From contig CAYNML010000007.1 of NCBI GenBank assembly GCA_964398185.1, forward strand, positions 55,415-119,414: a stretch of DNA of 64,000 nt, written 5' to 3'. Source of the stretch: Fen-1058 sp964398185. GTDB lineage: Bacteria > Chloroflexota > Anaerolineae > Fen-1058. A program made the translations under genes and the position numbers. Shown in pieces: positions 31,335-39,704 of this stretch; the stretch's first letter is position 1, and the number at the start of each line of letters is the position of its first letter. The notes beneath the pieces are model-generated. The model saw nothing but the letters and a program-made list of their open reading frames with translations. It did no database searches and was not told the DNA's origin.

Positions 31335-33215
31335 TTATATTCGGCCGAACTCGCGCGCCATCTGCGAGGCGCTGAAATGAATCATCGTGGGTCGGCCATG
31401 CGGACAGGTGCGCGGCGCGGCGCACAGTTCCAACTGGCGGATCAATTCGTTCATCTCCTGCAGCGACAACACCTGCCCGCCTTTGATCGCCGCGCGCTTG
31501 CACACGCGGGTGATCAACTTGGCTTCTTCGTTGGTCGCAAAGGGCAGATCGCCCGCGATCAAGTCCGCGATCAATTCGTTCAGCGCGACGCGGATATCGT
31601 CGTTGATGAGCAGCGCCGGGATGCTGCGCACCAGCCACGTGCTGCTGCCGAACGGCTCCAGCTGCAACCCGATCGCGCTCAGCGCTGCACGGTGTTCTTC
31701 GAGCAGCGTGGATTCATCGGGCGACACCTCCACCGGGATCGGATCGAGCAGCTGCTGCACGGCAAGGTTGAGTGCGGCTTTGTCGGCCATGAATCTTTCA
31801 TACAGCACTCGTTCGTGCGCGGCATGTTGATCGATCAGGTACATCCCGTCCGGCCCTTCGGCGATGACGTACATCGCGCCGATCTGGCCGATGACGCGCA
31901 GGGGTGGTAACTGGTAGTTGGTGATTGGTTGCTGGTTGCTGGTTGTTGGTAGTTGGTCGTTGGCAGTTGGTTGCTGGTAGGACTCTTGCGTCTTGCCTCC
32001 TGCCTCTTGCCCTGATCCCTGATCCCCGATCCCTGCTCCCCGATCCCCGATCCCTGCTCCCTGATTACTTGCTGAGTGCACCGGTTGAAGTGATCGCAGT
32101 TGTTCCAGTCTTGCCAATTGCGACGGCGCTTCGTGTGTATCGAACGGCGGCTGCCACGCGGAGACCGGCGTCGAGGGCTGCACCTGCGGAATCGGCGCGT
32201 GATCGATCAGGGTGCGGCGCACGGTGCGCTGCACGACGCGGAAGATCGCATCGCTGCTGCGAAAACGCACCTCGGTCTTGGCTGGATGCACGTTGACGTC
32301 GACGTCTTCGGGATCGAGTTCGACGCGGATGATAAAGAGCGGGAAGCGTCCCACCATCAACAGCGTGTGATAGGCCTGCAAGACTGCCGCGTTCAAGCCG
32401 CGATCCTGCACCCAGCGCCCGTTGACGAAAATCGTCATGTCGCTGCGATTCGCGCGCGAAAGAGCGGGCGCGCTGATGTAGCCGCTAACCCTCACCCGCT
32501 GTTCTCCCTCCCCTGCCTCGGCGGGGGAGGGTCGGGGTGGGGGTGTCAGCGCCAGCATCTGCTGCGCCACTTCCAGACCGTACACCGCGATCAACACATC
32601 GGGCAGCGCGCCGTTGCCGGTGGTCTGAAATGACGTGCGCCCATTGTGGATCAAGTTGAAGCGAATGGCCGGATACGCCAGGGCATAGCGGCTGATCAAC
32701 AGATCGATCTGCCGCCGCTCGGTGGTGTCTGATTTCAGGAATTTGAGCCTAGCCGGAACCGTGTAGAAGAGATTCTCGACGGTGATAACCGTGCCCGCCG
32801 GGGCGCCGATCGCGCTGCGCTCGACGATCGATCCACCGTCGACGGTGAGGCGCGTCCCCACGGTTTCTTCACGCGCGCGCGTGAGGCACGTAACCCTGGC
32901 CACCGACGCAATGGAAGCCAATGCCTCGCCGCGAAAACCCAGCGTGGTAATGTGCGTGAGATCGTCGGCGGTGGCGAGCTTGCTGGTGGCGTGGCGGCCA
33001 AAGGCGAGTTCGACCTCAGCGGCGGGAATGCCCGATCCATTGTCGCTGATGCGGATGAACGAGCGCCCGCCGTCGCGCGTCTCGATGGTGAGATCGGTTG
33101 CGCCCGCGTCGATAGCGTTCTCGATCAACTCTTTCACGACCGAGGCCGGCCGCTCGACGACTTCACCGGCGGCGATTTGCGACACGAGGTTGGCGGGCAA
33201 CACGCGAATGGGCAT
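31335..33215 (-). CDS. mutL: DNA mismatch repair protein MutL
   Basis: 626-aa MutL. The GHKL ATPase domain is intact (AAGEVVERPASVVKELIENA, SDNGSGI, GFRGEALASIAS). The C-terminal domain carries the endonuclease motif DQHAAHERVLYE, and CPHGRP near the end is another zinc-site signature, so this is the nicking form found in bacteria without MutH. Between them lies the flexible linker, about 55 residues of which are translated from heptamer arrays at 31905-32068 (for example SNQGAGIGDRGAGIGD). The reading frame stays open. No mutS is present in the window. The start at 33215 matches the family N-terminus MPIRVLPANLVSQIAAGEVV. Confidence 0.95.
   Translation of the reverse strand: MPIRVLPANLVSQIAAGEVVERPASVVKELIENAIDAGATDLTIETRDGGRSFIRISDNGSGIPAAEVELAFGRHATSKLATADDLTHITTLGFRGEALASIASVARVTCLTRAREETVGTRLTVDGGSIVERSAIGAPAGTVITVENLFYTVPARLKFLKSDTTERRQIDLLISRYALAYPAIRFNLIHNGRTSFQTTGNGALPDVLIAVYGLEVAQQMLALTPPPRPSPAEAGEGEQRVRVSGYISAPALSRANRSDMTIFVNGRWVQDRGLNAAVLQAYHTLLMVGRFPLFIIRVELDPEDVDVNVHPAKTEVRFRSSDAIFRVVQRTVRRTLIDHAPIPQVQPSTPVSAWQPPFDTHEAPSQLARLEQLRSLQPVHSASNQGAGIGDRGAGIGDQGSGQEAGGKTQESYQQPTANDQLPTTSNQQPITNYQLPPLRVIGQIGAMYVIAEGPDGMYLIDQHAAHERVLYERFMADKAALNLAVQQLLDPIPVEVSPDESTLLEEHRAALSAIGLQLEPFGSSTWLVRSIPALLINDDIRVALNELIADLIAGDLPFATNEEAKLITRVCKRAAIKGGQVLSLQEMNELIRQLELCAAPRTCPHGRPTMIHFSASQMAREFGRI
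31905..32068. repeat. Compound heptamer arrays inside mutL
   Basis: Eleven TGGTNNN units (31905-31981) and eight YGATCCC-type units (32013-32068) are joined by CTTGCCT-type units. All are in seven-base register. Because 7 x 3 = 21, the encoded linker repeats every seven residues. Confidence 0.9.
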
Positions 33216-33240
33216 GGCGGCATTTTACCATCAAACAAAA

Positions 33241-33270
33241 CGTCCGAGGCAGTAGGCGCTGCCTCGGACG
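33241..33270 (-). terminator. Terminator after the DUF4013 gene
   Basis: CGTCCGAGGCAG pairs perfectly with CTGCCTCGGACG; minus-strand transcripts then read TTTTG. Confidence 0.85.
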
Positions 33271-33292
33271 ATGAAGGTGAACCAGAGTTGAT

Positions 33293-33379
33293 CGTCATGG
33301 CGAGGAGCGCTTTAGGCGACGAAGCAATCTCATTGTCAGGCGGGGAGAGTGCTTTGCCCCTGCGGGGTTCGCAATGACG
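33293..33379. repeat. CGTCATTGCG palindromic element, copy 2
   Basis: 87 bp from CGTCATGGCGAGGAGCGC to CGCAATGACG, with internal GACGAAGCAATCTC. It has the same length as the copy at 51312-51398 and lies between the terminator and the 3' end of the DUF4013 gene. Confidence 0.8.
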
Positions 33380-33390
33380 TATCTGTTTAG

Positions 33391-34107
33391 CTAGACGCCG
33401 GGAATGGTCAGAGATTGATCGGGCGGCTCTGTGCCGATCTGCCCGAAGAGATGGCCGAATACCGCCGCGATGTAGACTCCTGCGACCCCAAACAGGATCC
33501 ACGCCAGAATCCAGCCACAGCAGGGAATGAAGGCCAGCACCGTGCCGACGATGCCAATCACGAACGAAACGCCGATGCTGACGACGATGATGATCAACCA
33601 CGCTACGATGTAATCGCCCAGGTTCCTGGACATGATGCGCCAGATTTCGCCGAACTCGAAGCACGCGGCAAAGGTGCCCTTGCGCGCAAAGTTCAGGAAG
33701 ATCGCGGGCAGCAGGAAGCTGATCAGCAAGCCGTAAATGGAAATGGCGCACACCAGCAGCAGGCTGGTGCCGGCGATCATCCCCGCCAGCGCCTGCTGTC
33801 CTTCACGGCTGAAGTCGCCGCGCGTGAAGGGCAGGAAGAACAGCGGGCAGGTAATCAGCAGCGCGGGCAGCGAGTAGATCAGGCTGGCCACGAACAGGAT
33901 GGCGCCCTTGACGAACTTGTCGCCAAAGTTGTCCCAGTCCGGCAGGGGCTCCGCCTGGCGCTGCGAGACGTTCTTCATGATGTCGATCACCCATCCGAAC
34001 AACGCAAAATTGACGATGGGCACGATGCTGACCAGCATGCCGATGAGCAGCTTGTTGGTCCACTTCTGATCCTCAAACACGTAACCGATTGATTTACCGA
34101 CGTCCAT
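33391..34107 (-). CDS. DUF4013 membrane protein
   Basis: 238-aa polytopic protein with about five membrane helices. The N-terminal MDVGKSIGYVFEDQKWTNKL and DWDNFGDKFVKG are characteristic of DUF4013 proteins, which are widespread in archaea and some bacteria with unknown function. Helices include LLIGMLVSIVPIVNFALFGW and IVAWLIIIVVSIGVSFVIG. The gene is monocistronic on this strand and carries a palindromic element and terminator just downstream. Confidence 0.85.
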   Translation of the reverse strand: MDVGKSIGYVFEDQKWTNKLLIGMLVSIVPIVNFALFGWVIDIMKNVSQRQAEPLPDWDNFGDKFVKGAILFVASLIYSLPALLITCPLFFLPFTRGDFSREGQQALAGMIAGTSLLLVCAISIYGLLISFLLPAIFLNFARKGTFAACFEFGEIWRIMSRNLGDYIVAWLIIIVVSIGVSFVIGIVGTVLAFIPCCGWILAWILFGVAGVYIAAVFGHLFGQIGTEPPDQSLTIPGV

Positions 34108-34394
34108 GACGACCTTCCTCCTGATGTGAAAAGATGTTTGATTGTAGCGCGAAAGACCGGTTTAGGTGAAATGGCGTGTGATGCCAGACTAAGGATAAGC
34201 GATGTCCGCCCGGCGCGCCTATCAACTGGCTAACACCGCGTCATCTGTTTTCGGCCAAAGGCTGCGCGCTCAGCCTCACCACCGATCGGCTTTCTGCGCG
34301 ATAGCGGTGCTCGTGCAGCGCCGGGGCGCGATCGGGCGGTCCCCCGCCCAGCCTTGCACATAAATTCACTAATCTAACTCGCGGAATTTTTCTC

Positions 34395-34454
34395 TTGACA
34401 AGGTGCGTCATGGAAGCGTATACTGACTTATAGTCAAAGAGTGACTGCCAGTCA
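34395..34454 (+). promoter_or_regulatory. Promoter with two TGACTnnnAGTCA operators before tetR
   Basis: TTGACA (34395-34400) and TATACT (34419-34424) are 18 bp apart. A 13-bp palindrome TGACTTATAGTCA (34424-34436) overlaps the -10 end and start site, and a second, TGACTGCCAGTCA (34442-34454), begins 18 bp later. The arrangement suits repression by the TetR protein encoded at 34474. The rest of the 34108-34473 gap shows no gene. Confidence 0.75.
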
Positions 34455-34473
34455 TGACGCGGGGTGTTAGGGT

Positions 34474-35139
34474 ATGACGCACAGCGGCAACTCTAATGGT
34501 CAGGGGCGCGGAACAGCCTTTCGCCGGGAGCGCGAAAAGGCGCAGCGCCGCGACGACATCCTGCGCGCCGCCCGGGAAGTCTTCTTTCAACGCGGTTTTC
34601 ACACGGTTACGGTGGACGACATCGCCGCCGCCGCCGAAGTGGGCAAGGGTACGGTCTATCTGTATTTCGATACAAAAGAGACCATCCTGGCCCATTTGCT
34701 TTTAGAAGGGCTGGATATGCTCGTCGCGGAGCTGGAAGTGGCCTACGCTGCCGATCGACGGTTAGCAGCCCGCACCCGCCTGCGCCGCATGGCCGAGGCC
34801 TACCTCAAGTTTTTCCAGCAGAATCCCGAATATTACCGTTTGTTGATGGCGTTCGATCGCGGCCAGTTCCAGGCCTCGATCGATCCCGGCGTCTACCAGG
34901 AGGTCCACGCGCGCAGCCTGCACGGCATCGAATGGCTGGAACGCGCCGTGACGCAGGCGCAAACCGAGGGGCTGATCACCGTCGAGAATCCGCGCGAGGC
35001 CGCCGGGGTGTTGTGGGCCGGCCTGAACGGTGTGCTGGTGCTGCTGAGCCATCCGCTGCGCGCGGAGATCATCGCGACAGATCTGGAATCGCTGTACGGC
35101 ACGATGACGGAAGTGTTAATCGACGGGTTGGGGAAGTAG
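34474..35139 (+). CDS. TetR family transcriptional regulator
   Basis: 221-aa repressor. The N-terminal DNA-binding helix-turn-helix is TVDDIAAAAEVGKGTVYLYF, preceded by the usual ILRAAREVFFQRGFHT helix. The C-terminal domain (about 75-221) is the ligand-binding, dimerising part and is not assignable to a ligand. Because beta-oxidation genes follow and operators flank its own promoter, it probably senses an acyl-CoA or fatty acid and represses itself and the operon, as FadR/PsrA-type TetR proteins do; the ligand is inference. Confidence 0.9.
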   Translation: MTHSGNSNGQGRGTAFRREREKAQRRDDILRAAREVFFQRGFHTVTVDDIAAAAEVGKGTVYLYFDTKETILAHLLLEGLDMLVAELEVAYAADRRLAARTRLRRMAEAYLKFFQQNPEYYRLLMAFDRGQFQASIDPGVYQEVHARSLHGIEWLERAVTQAQTEGLITVENPREAAGVLWAGLNGVLVLLSHPLRAEIIATDLESLYGTMTEVLIDGLGK

Positions 35140-35206
35140 CACTCCGCAACTCACGCAACACGCACTACGCAACCTTGACTCAAACCTACACGAGAGGAGA
35201 TTGATC

Positions 35207-36412
35207 ATGAAAGACGCAGTCATTGTCGATGGTGTTCGCACTCCGGTCGGGAATCACGGTGGAGCGCTGCGATCTTTGCTGGCAAAAGATCTGCTGGCGC
35301 TGGTGTTCAAAGGCATTATCGAGCGCACCAAGATCGATCCGGCCTCGATCGACGAGGTGATCGCCGGGTGCATCGCGCAGCCGTCGGATGCGCCCAACAT
35401 TGCGCGCGTGTCGGCGCTGATGGCCGGCATCCCCAAAGAGACGCCGGCGCTGACTGTGGCGCGCAACTGCAACAGCGGCATGGACGCGATCGTGGAAGCG
35501 TGGCGGCGCATCCAACTCGACGAAGGCCACATCTATCTCGTCGGCGGTGTCGAGAGCATGAGCAACATTCCCTACATCATCAAGGATGCGCGCTGGGGTC
35601 TGAAGCTGCGTCACTCGCAGTTGACCGACGGGTTGTGGGAAGGTCTCACCGATCCGATCTGCGGGCAACTGATGGGCCGCACGGCGGAGAACCTGGCCGA
35701 GGAATTTGAGATCACCCGGCAGCAGCAGGACGAATACGCCGTGCAGTCGCACAAAAAAGCCTTCGCCGCCACGCGCATGGGCAAGTTCAAGGACGAGATC
35801 GTGCCGGTAGAGATCGTGAAGAAGATCGCCGGGCAGGAAGTGGCGCGCGAGCAGATCACGCAGGACGAGACGATCAACGCCGGGTTGTCGGTGCAGAAAG
35901 CCGCGATGTATCCCACCGTCTTCAAGCCCGAGGGCGGATCGGTCACGCCGGCCAATGCCTGCGGCATCAGCGACGGGGCCAGCGCCGCGTTGATCATGAG
36001 CGCCGAGAAAGCCGCCGAGTTGGGTTTCAAGCCGCTCGCCAGGATCATCGGCTATGGCTTTGCGGGCGTCGAGCCGGAGCGCATGGGCATCGCTCCCGCG
36101 TATGCCGTGCCCAAGGCACTCGCCAAAGCGGGCAAGCAGTTGAGCGACATGGACTTGATCGAAATCAACGAAGCGTTCGCGGCGCAAGTGCTGGCCTGCG
36201 GGCGCGTCCTGCAGTGGGACTGGAACAAAGTCAATGTCAACGGCGGCGCGATCGCGCTGGGGCATCCCGTCGGCTCGAGCGGCACGCGCATCGTCGTGAC
36301 GCTGGTGCATGAAATGCAGCGGCGCCAGGCGCATTACGGCCTCGCCACGTTGTGCGCGGCGGGCGGGCAGGGCGCGGCGCTGGTCGTTGAACGAACGAAC
36401 GGACAAGGATAA
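35207..36412 (+). CDS. Thiolase (acetyl-CoA acyltransferase)
   Basis: 401-aa thiolase for the last step of beta-oxidation. The nucleophilic Cys is in ARNCNSGMDA, the His in GGAIALGHPVGSSGTR and the second Cys in LCAAGGQGAALV. GAGGAGA sits seven bases before the ATG at 35207; the TTG two codons earlier is not preferred. The TAA stop is the first unit of a TAACNAG heptamer array. It is the first enzyme gene after tetR. Confidence 0.95.
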   Translation: MKDAVIVDGVRTPVGNHGGALRSLLAKDLLALVFKGIIERTKIDPASIDEVIAGCIAQPSDAPNIARVSALMAGIPKETPALTVARNCNSGMDAIVEAWRRIQLDEGHIYLVGGVESMSNIPYIIKDARWGLKLRHSQLTDGLWEGLTDPICGQLMGRTAENLAEEFEITRQQQDEYAVQSHKKAFAATRMGKFKDEIVPVEIVKKIAGQEVAREQITQDETINAGLSVQKAAMYPTVFKPEGGSVTPANACGISDGASAALIMSAEKAAELGFKPLARIIGYGFAGVEPERMGIAPAYAVPKALAKAGKQLSDMDLIEINEAFAAQVLACGRVLQWDWNKVNVNGGAIALGHPVGSSGTRIVVTLVHEMQRRQAHYGLATLCAAGGQGAALVVERTNGQG

Positions 36413-36464
36413 CCAGTAACAAGTAACGAGTAATTCCTCGTTGCTCATGACTCGTTACTCATTA
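36410..36464. repeat. TAACNAG heptamers beginning at the thiolase stop codon
   Basis: TAACCAG, TAACAAG and TAACGAG, then an inverted arm ACTCGTTACTCATTA. The first TAA is the stop codon of the thiolase. The arms can pair as a hairpin just before the next gene. Confidence 0.85.
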
Positions 36465-36472
36465 GGTCGCCT

Positions 36473-37462
36473 ATGCCCACCCATCCCTTGATCGATCCCG
36501 GCGAAGTCCGTTTTTTCAGCGGCAGTTCCAATCGGCCCCTGGCTGCGGCCATGGCGCGCAGCCTGAACCTGCGCCTGGAAGACACGCTGATCACGCGCTT
36601 CAGCAACGACAACCTCTACATCCAACTGGGGGCCAGCGTGCGCTCGCGCGTAGTCTTCATCGTGCAGAGTCTGACGCCGCCGGTCAACGATCATCTGATG
36701 GAACTGCTGATGATGATCGACATTGCGCGCAGCGCGGCGGCGCGCGAAATCCACGCGGTGATTCCGTACTACTCGTTTGCCCGATCGGACAAGAAGGACG
36801 CCCCACGCATCTCGATTACGGCGAAGCTGGTGGCCGAATTGATCGAGCGGGCGGGGGCCACGCACGTCATGACCATGACGCTGCACTCGCCGCAGGTGCA
36901 CGGCTTTTTCTCGGTGCCAACCGATCCGCTGACGGCGCGCTTCCTGTTCACCAAGTATTTTCACAAGCGCGATCTCAGCCATACGATCGTCGTCACGCCC
37001 GACTCCGGCGGGGCCAAATCGACGGCGCGGTTTGCCAACAGCCTGGGCCTGCCCAATGCCTACGGCAACAAAGAACGCGTCTCGGACACCACGGTGCGCA
37101 TTGCCGGCTTGATGGGGCATTCGATCAGCGGCTATAAGCGCGCCATCATCTACGACGACGAGATCGCCACGGGCGGATCGGTGGTGGAACTGTGCCGTAT
37201 CTTGATCGCCGGCGGCATCGAAGAAATCTGGGTGTCGTGCACGCACGGCGTCTTCACGGCTAATGCCTTTGAGCGGCTGGCCGCCGTGCCGCAGATCACC
37301 GAGATCGTTACGACGGATACCGTTCACATTCTCGAAGAGAAACGTCCGAAGAATTTGCACATTCTTTCGGTCGCGCCGATCTTCGCCGAAGCGATCCGCC
37401 GCAATTACACGCGCATGTCCATCGGCGGCCTGTTCGACTTCGGGAGCGATGAAAAAGCGTAA
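36473..37462 (+). CDS. Ribose-phosphate pyrophosphokinase-like protein
   Basis: 329-aa phosphoribosyltransferase-fold enzyme of the PRPP synthetase family. PVNDHLMELLMMID, IPYYSFARSDKKD, LHSPQVHGFF and the phosphate-binding YDDEIATGGSV correspond to the canonical PVNDNLMELL, PYxxYARQDRK, LHAxQIQGFF and VDDMIDTAGT motifs. The divergence in the last motif (EIATGGS for MIDTAGT) sets it apart from housekeeping Prs. A housekeeping copy may exist elsewhere. Its place inside the fatty-acid operon is unexpected, although PRPP-derived nucleotides are part of CoA, FAD and NAD. The ATG at 36473 lacks a strong ribosome-binding site and follows the heptamer hairpin. Confidence 0.85.
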   Translation: MPTHPLIDPGEVRFFSGSSNRPLAAAMARSLNLRLEDTLITRFSNDNLYIQLGASVRSRVVFIVQSLTPPVNDHLMELLMMIDIARSAAAREIHAVIPYYSFARSDKKDAPRISITAKLVAELIERAGATHVMTMTLHSPQVHGFFSVPTDPLTARFLFTKYFHKRDLSHTIVVTPDSGGAKSTARFANSLGLPNAYGNKERVSDTTVRIAGLMGHSISGYKRAIIYDDEIATGGSVVELCRILIAGGIEEIWVSCTHGVFTANAFERLAAVPQITEIVTTDTVHILEEKRPKNLHILSVAPIFAEAIRRNYTRMSIGGLFDFGSDEKA

Positions 37463-37490
37463 TTAGCCCAACCCAAAAGGAGCGAGGACT

Positions 37491-38705
37491 ATGTACATTT
37501 TCAAAGCAGGTGTCGTGGGCGCAGGAGCGATGGGAGCCGGCATCGCGCAGGTGATCTCGTACTCCGGCCTGCCCGTAGTGTTGAAAGATGTCGATCAGAA
37601 GATGCTCGATAAAGGAATGGTGCATATCCGATCGATTTACCAAAGCCGCGTGGAGAAGGGCAAGATGAGCGCGGGCGAGATGCAGTCCAAACTCGATTTG
37701 ATCACGCCCACGCTCGACTACGGCGAATTCGCCGACGTGGACATCGTGATCGAGGCCGTGCCCGAAAAGATGGCGTTGAAGCAGCGCATCTTCCAGGAAC
37801 TCGACAAGGTCTGTCCCGAAGGCACGATCTACGCGTCGAACACCTCGGCGCTGTCGATCACTGAGATGGGCCGCGCCACGCAGCGCCCGCAGAAGATGAT
37901 CGGCATGCACTTCTTCAATCCGGCGCATGTGATGAAGCTGGTGGAGATCATCAAGGGCGAGGACACCGATCCCGAGACGGTGGACGATCTCGTCACCTTC
38001 ACTGAATCCCTGCGCAAGATTCCGGTGGTGGTCAAGGAATGCCCGGGCTTCCTCGTGAACCGCTTGTTGATGCCGTACCTCAACGAAGCGACGATGTGTT
38101 TGCAGGAAGGCGCCGCCACCGCGCAGGAGATCGACGATGCGATGACGGCTTACGGCTGGCCGATGGGGCCGTTCACCTTGATGGACTTCCTGGGCCTCGA
38201 CGTGTGCTACGACGTGGGCGAGTATCTGTACTCGCAGTACGGCGAGCGCATGAAGGGCGCGGTGATGTTTGAGAAGTTGTACAAAGCGGGCCGCTACGGC
38301 GAGAAAGTAGGCGCGGGCTTCTACGGCTACGGCGACAACACCGATGAGCCGGTAAAAGCGATGATTGCCGAGTTGACCGGCGGCCAGAAGTTGAGTGACT
38401 TCTCGCCGGAACGCCTGATGTACCCGTTGATCAACGAAGCGGCGTATGCCGTGCAGGAAAACATCGCCGACGTGCGCGACATCGATATGGCGATGATCGC
38501 CGGGACAGGCATGACCGTGGGCGGCGAGCGCATCGGGCCGCTGGCACTGGCCGACAAGCTGGGTCTCGATGTGGTCGTTGCGGGCCTTGAAGAGTTCGAG
38601 AGGAAATATGGCCTGCGCTTCCATCCGGCTGACAAGTTGTACGAGCTGGTGAAGGACGGCCATCTGGGCGAGAAGACCAAGGGCGGCTTCCTGGAGTACG
38701 TGTAG
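37491..38705 (+). CDS. 3-hydroxyacyl-CoA dehydrogenase
   Basis: 404-aa NAD-dependent dehydrogenase, third step of beta-oxidation. The Rossmann motif GAGAMGAGIAQVIS is near the N-terminus; the catalytic His-Glu pair lies in GMHFFNPAHVMKLVEIIKG; PGFLVNRLLMPYLNEA follows. Two C-terminal helical domains are present (the second contains RLMYPLINEAAYAVQE), as in FadB-type proteins without the hydratase half. AGGAGCGAGG precedes the ATG at 37491. It is co-directional with the thiolase and hydratase genes. Confidence 0.95.
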   Translation: MYIFKAGVVGAGAMGAGIAQVISYSGLPVVLKDVDQKMLDKGMVHIRSIYQSRVEKGKMSAGEMQSKLDLITPTLDYGEFADVDIVIEAVPEKMALKQRIFQELDKVCPEGTIYASNTSALSITEMGRATQRPQKMIGMHFFNPAHVMKLVEIIKGEDTDPETVDDLVTFTESLRKIPVVVKECPGFLVNRLLMPYLNEATMCLQEGAATAQEIDDAMTAYGWPMGPFTLMDFLGLDVCYDVGEYLYSQYGERMKGAVMFEKLYKAGRYGEKVGAGFYGYGDNTDEPVKAMIAELTGGQKLSDFSPERLMYPLINEAAYAVQENIADVRDIDMAMIAGTGMTVGGERIGPLALADKLGLDVVVAGLEEFERKYGLRFHPADKLYELVKDGHLGEKTKGGFLEYV

Positions 38706-38713
38706 ACAAGGAA

Positions 38714-38760
38714 CAATGATCAATTAACAATGATCAATGATCAATGATCAATGATCAATG
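38714..38760. repeat. CAATGAT heptamers
   Basis: Seven-base units CAATGAT, CAATTAA, then four consecutive CAATGAT, ending in CAATGG, just after the hydroxyacyl-CoA dehydrogenase stop. Confidence 0.9.
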
Positions 38761-38803
38761 GCAAGTGAAATCCTTGTCTACCGGTTTCCTTGTTTCCTGA
38801 ATA

Positions 38804-38838
38804 AGAAATCAGAAATCAAAAATCAGAAATCGAAAATG
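38804..38838. repeat. AGAAATC heptamers before the enoyl-CoA hydratase
   Basis: AGAAATC, AGAAATC, AAAAATC, AGAAATC, GAAAATG end 9 bases before the ATG at 38848, and the last unit runs into its GGAG. Confidence 0.9.
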
Positions 38839-38847
38839 GAGCGACCT

Positions 38848-39636
38848 ATGGCTGACTTTATTCGTTACACCGTGGAAGACAAAGTAGCCGTGCTGGTGAT
38901 CGATCACCCGCCGGTGAACGCGTTGAATCCGCAGACGCTGCAGGAGTTGGGTGAAGCACTGGACGAGTTAAACGCCAATCCGGCTGTGAAGGCGATCGTG
39001 ATCACGGGCGGTGGGCAGCTGGCCTTCATTGCCGGGGCCGACCTCGGCGTGATCGGCGGCATCGTCAAGAGCCGCAATTTGGCGGAGGGCACCGCCATGA
39101 TCGAATTGGGCCAGTCCGTGTTCAACAAGATCGAGAATTCCAACAAGCCCATCATCGCCGCCATCAACGGCGTGTGCCTGGGCGGCGGCCTGGAACTGGC
39201 GATGGCGTGCCACCTGCGCGTCTGCGGCGATCGCGCGCGGCTGGGCCAGCCCGAGATCAACCTGGGCATTATCCCGGGCTGGGGCGGCACACAGCGCCTG
39301 CCGCGCATCGTCGGCGCGGCCAAGGCCACCGAGATGATCCTGACCGGCGATCAGATCACGGCGCAGCAGGCCATGCAGCTGCGGCTGGTCAACATGGTGG
39401 TGCCCGGCGGCGAAGTGATGCGGCAGGCCAAGGGCCTGGCCGCCAAGATCGCCAACAAGAGCGCGGTGTCAGTGGCGGCGGCGATGGCGGCCATTCGCGC
39501 CGGCCTGGATGCGGACCTGCCCGACGGGCTGGCGGCCGAGCGCAAGCAGTTCGACGTCGTGACGGCCAGCGATGATGCGCTGGAGGGCGTGAGCGCCTTC
39601 CTGGAGAAGCGCGAGGCGAAATTCAGTGACAAGTAA
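38848..39636 (+). CDS. Enoyl-CoA hydratase/isomerase family protein
   Basis: 262-aa crotonase, second step of beta-oxidation. The oxyanion-hole segments lie in LAFIAGADLGVI and NGVCLGGGLELAMACHLR, the first catalytic Glu near GGLELA and the second in QPEINLGIIPGWGGTQRLPR, all as in active hydratases. The ATG at 38848 has GGAG seven bases upstream; upstream in-frame codons lie in heptamer DNA. Its TAA stop opens the next TAACGAG array. Confidence 0.93.
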   Translation: MADFIRYTVEDKVAVLVIDHPPVNALNPQTLQELGEALDELNANPAVKAIVITGGGQLAFIAGADLGVIGGIVKSRNLAEGTAMIELGQSVFNKIENSNKPIIAAINGVCLGGGLELAMACHLRVCGDRARLGQPEINLGIIPGWGGTQRLPRIVGAAKATEMILTGDQITAQQAMQLRLVNMVVPGGEVMRQAKGLAAKIANKSAVSVAAAMAAIRAGLDADLPDGLAAERKQFDVVTASDDALEGVSAFLEKREAKFSDK

Positions 39637-39683
39637 CGAGTAATGAGTAACGAGTAATTTTTACGCATTACTCGTTACTCGTT
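39634..39683. repeat. TAACGAG heptamers beginning at the hydratase stop codon
   Basis: TAACGAG, TAATGAG, TAACGAG, TAATTTT and an inverted arm ATTACTCGTTACTCG form a hairpin ending 20 bases before the next start codon. Confidence 0.88.
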
Positions 39684-39704
39684 ATGGAGGATTCGGAGGA
39701 GCCG

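Noticed and set aside
31900..32070. Possible pseudogenisation of mutL by repeats
   Set aside because: The frame is open across the arrays and the C-terminal endonuclease motifs DQHAAHERVLYE and CPHGRP are intact, so the gene appears functional.
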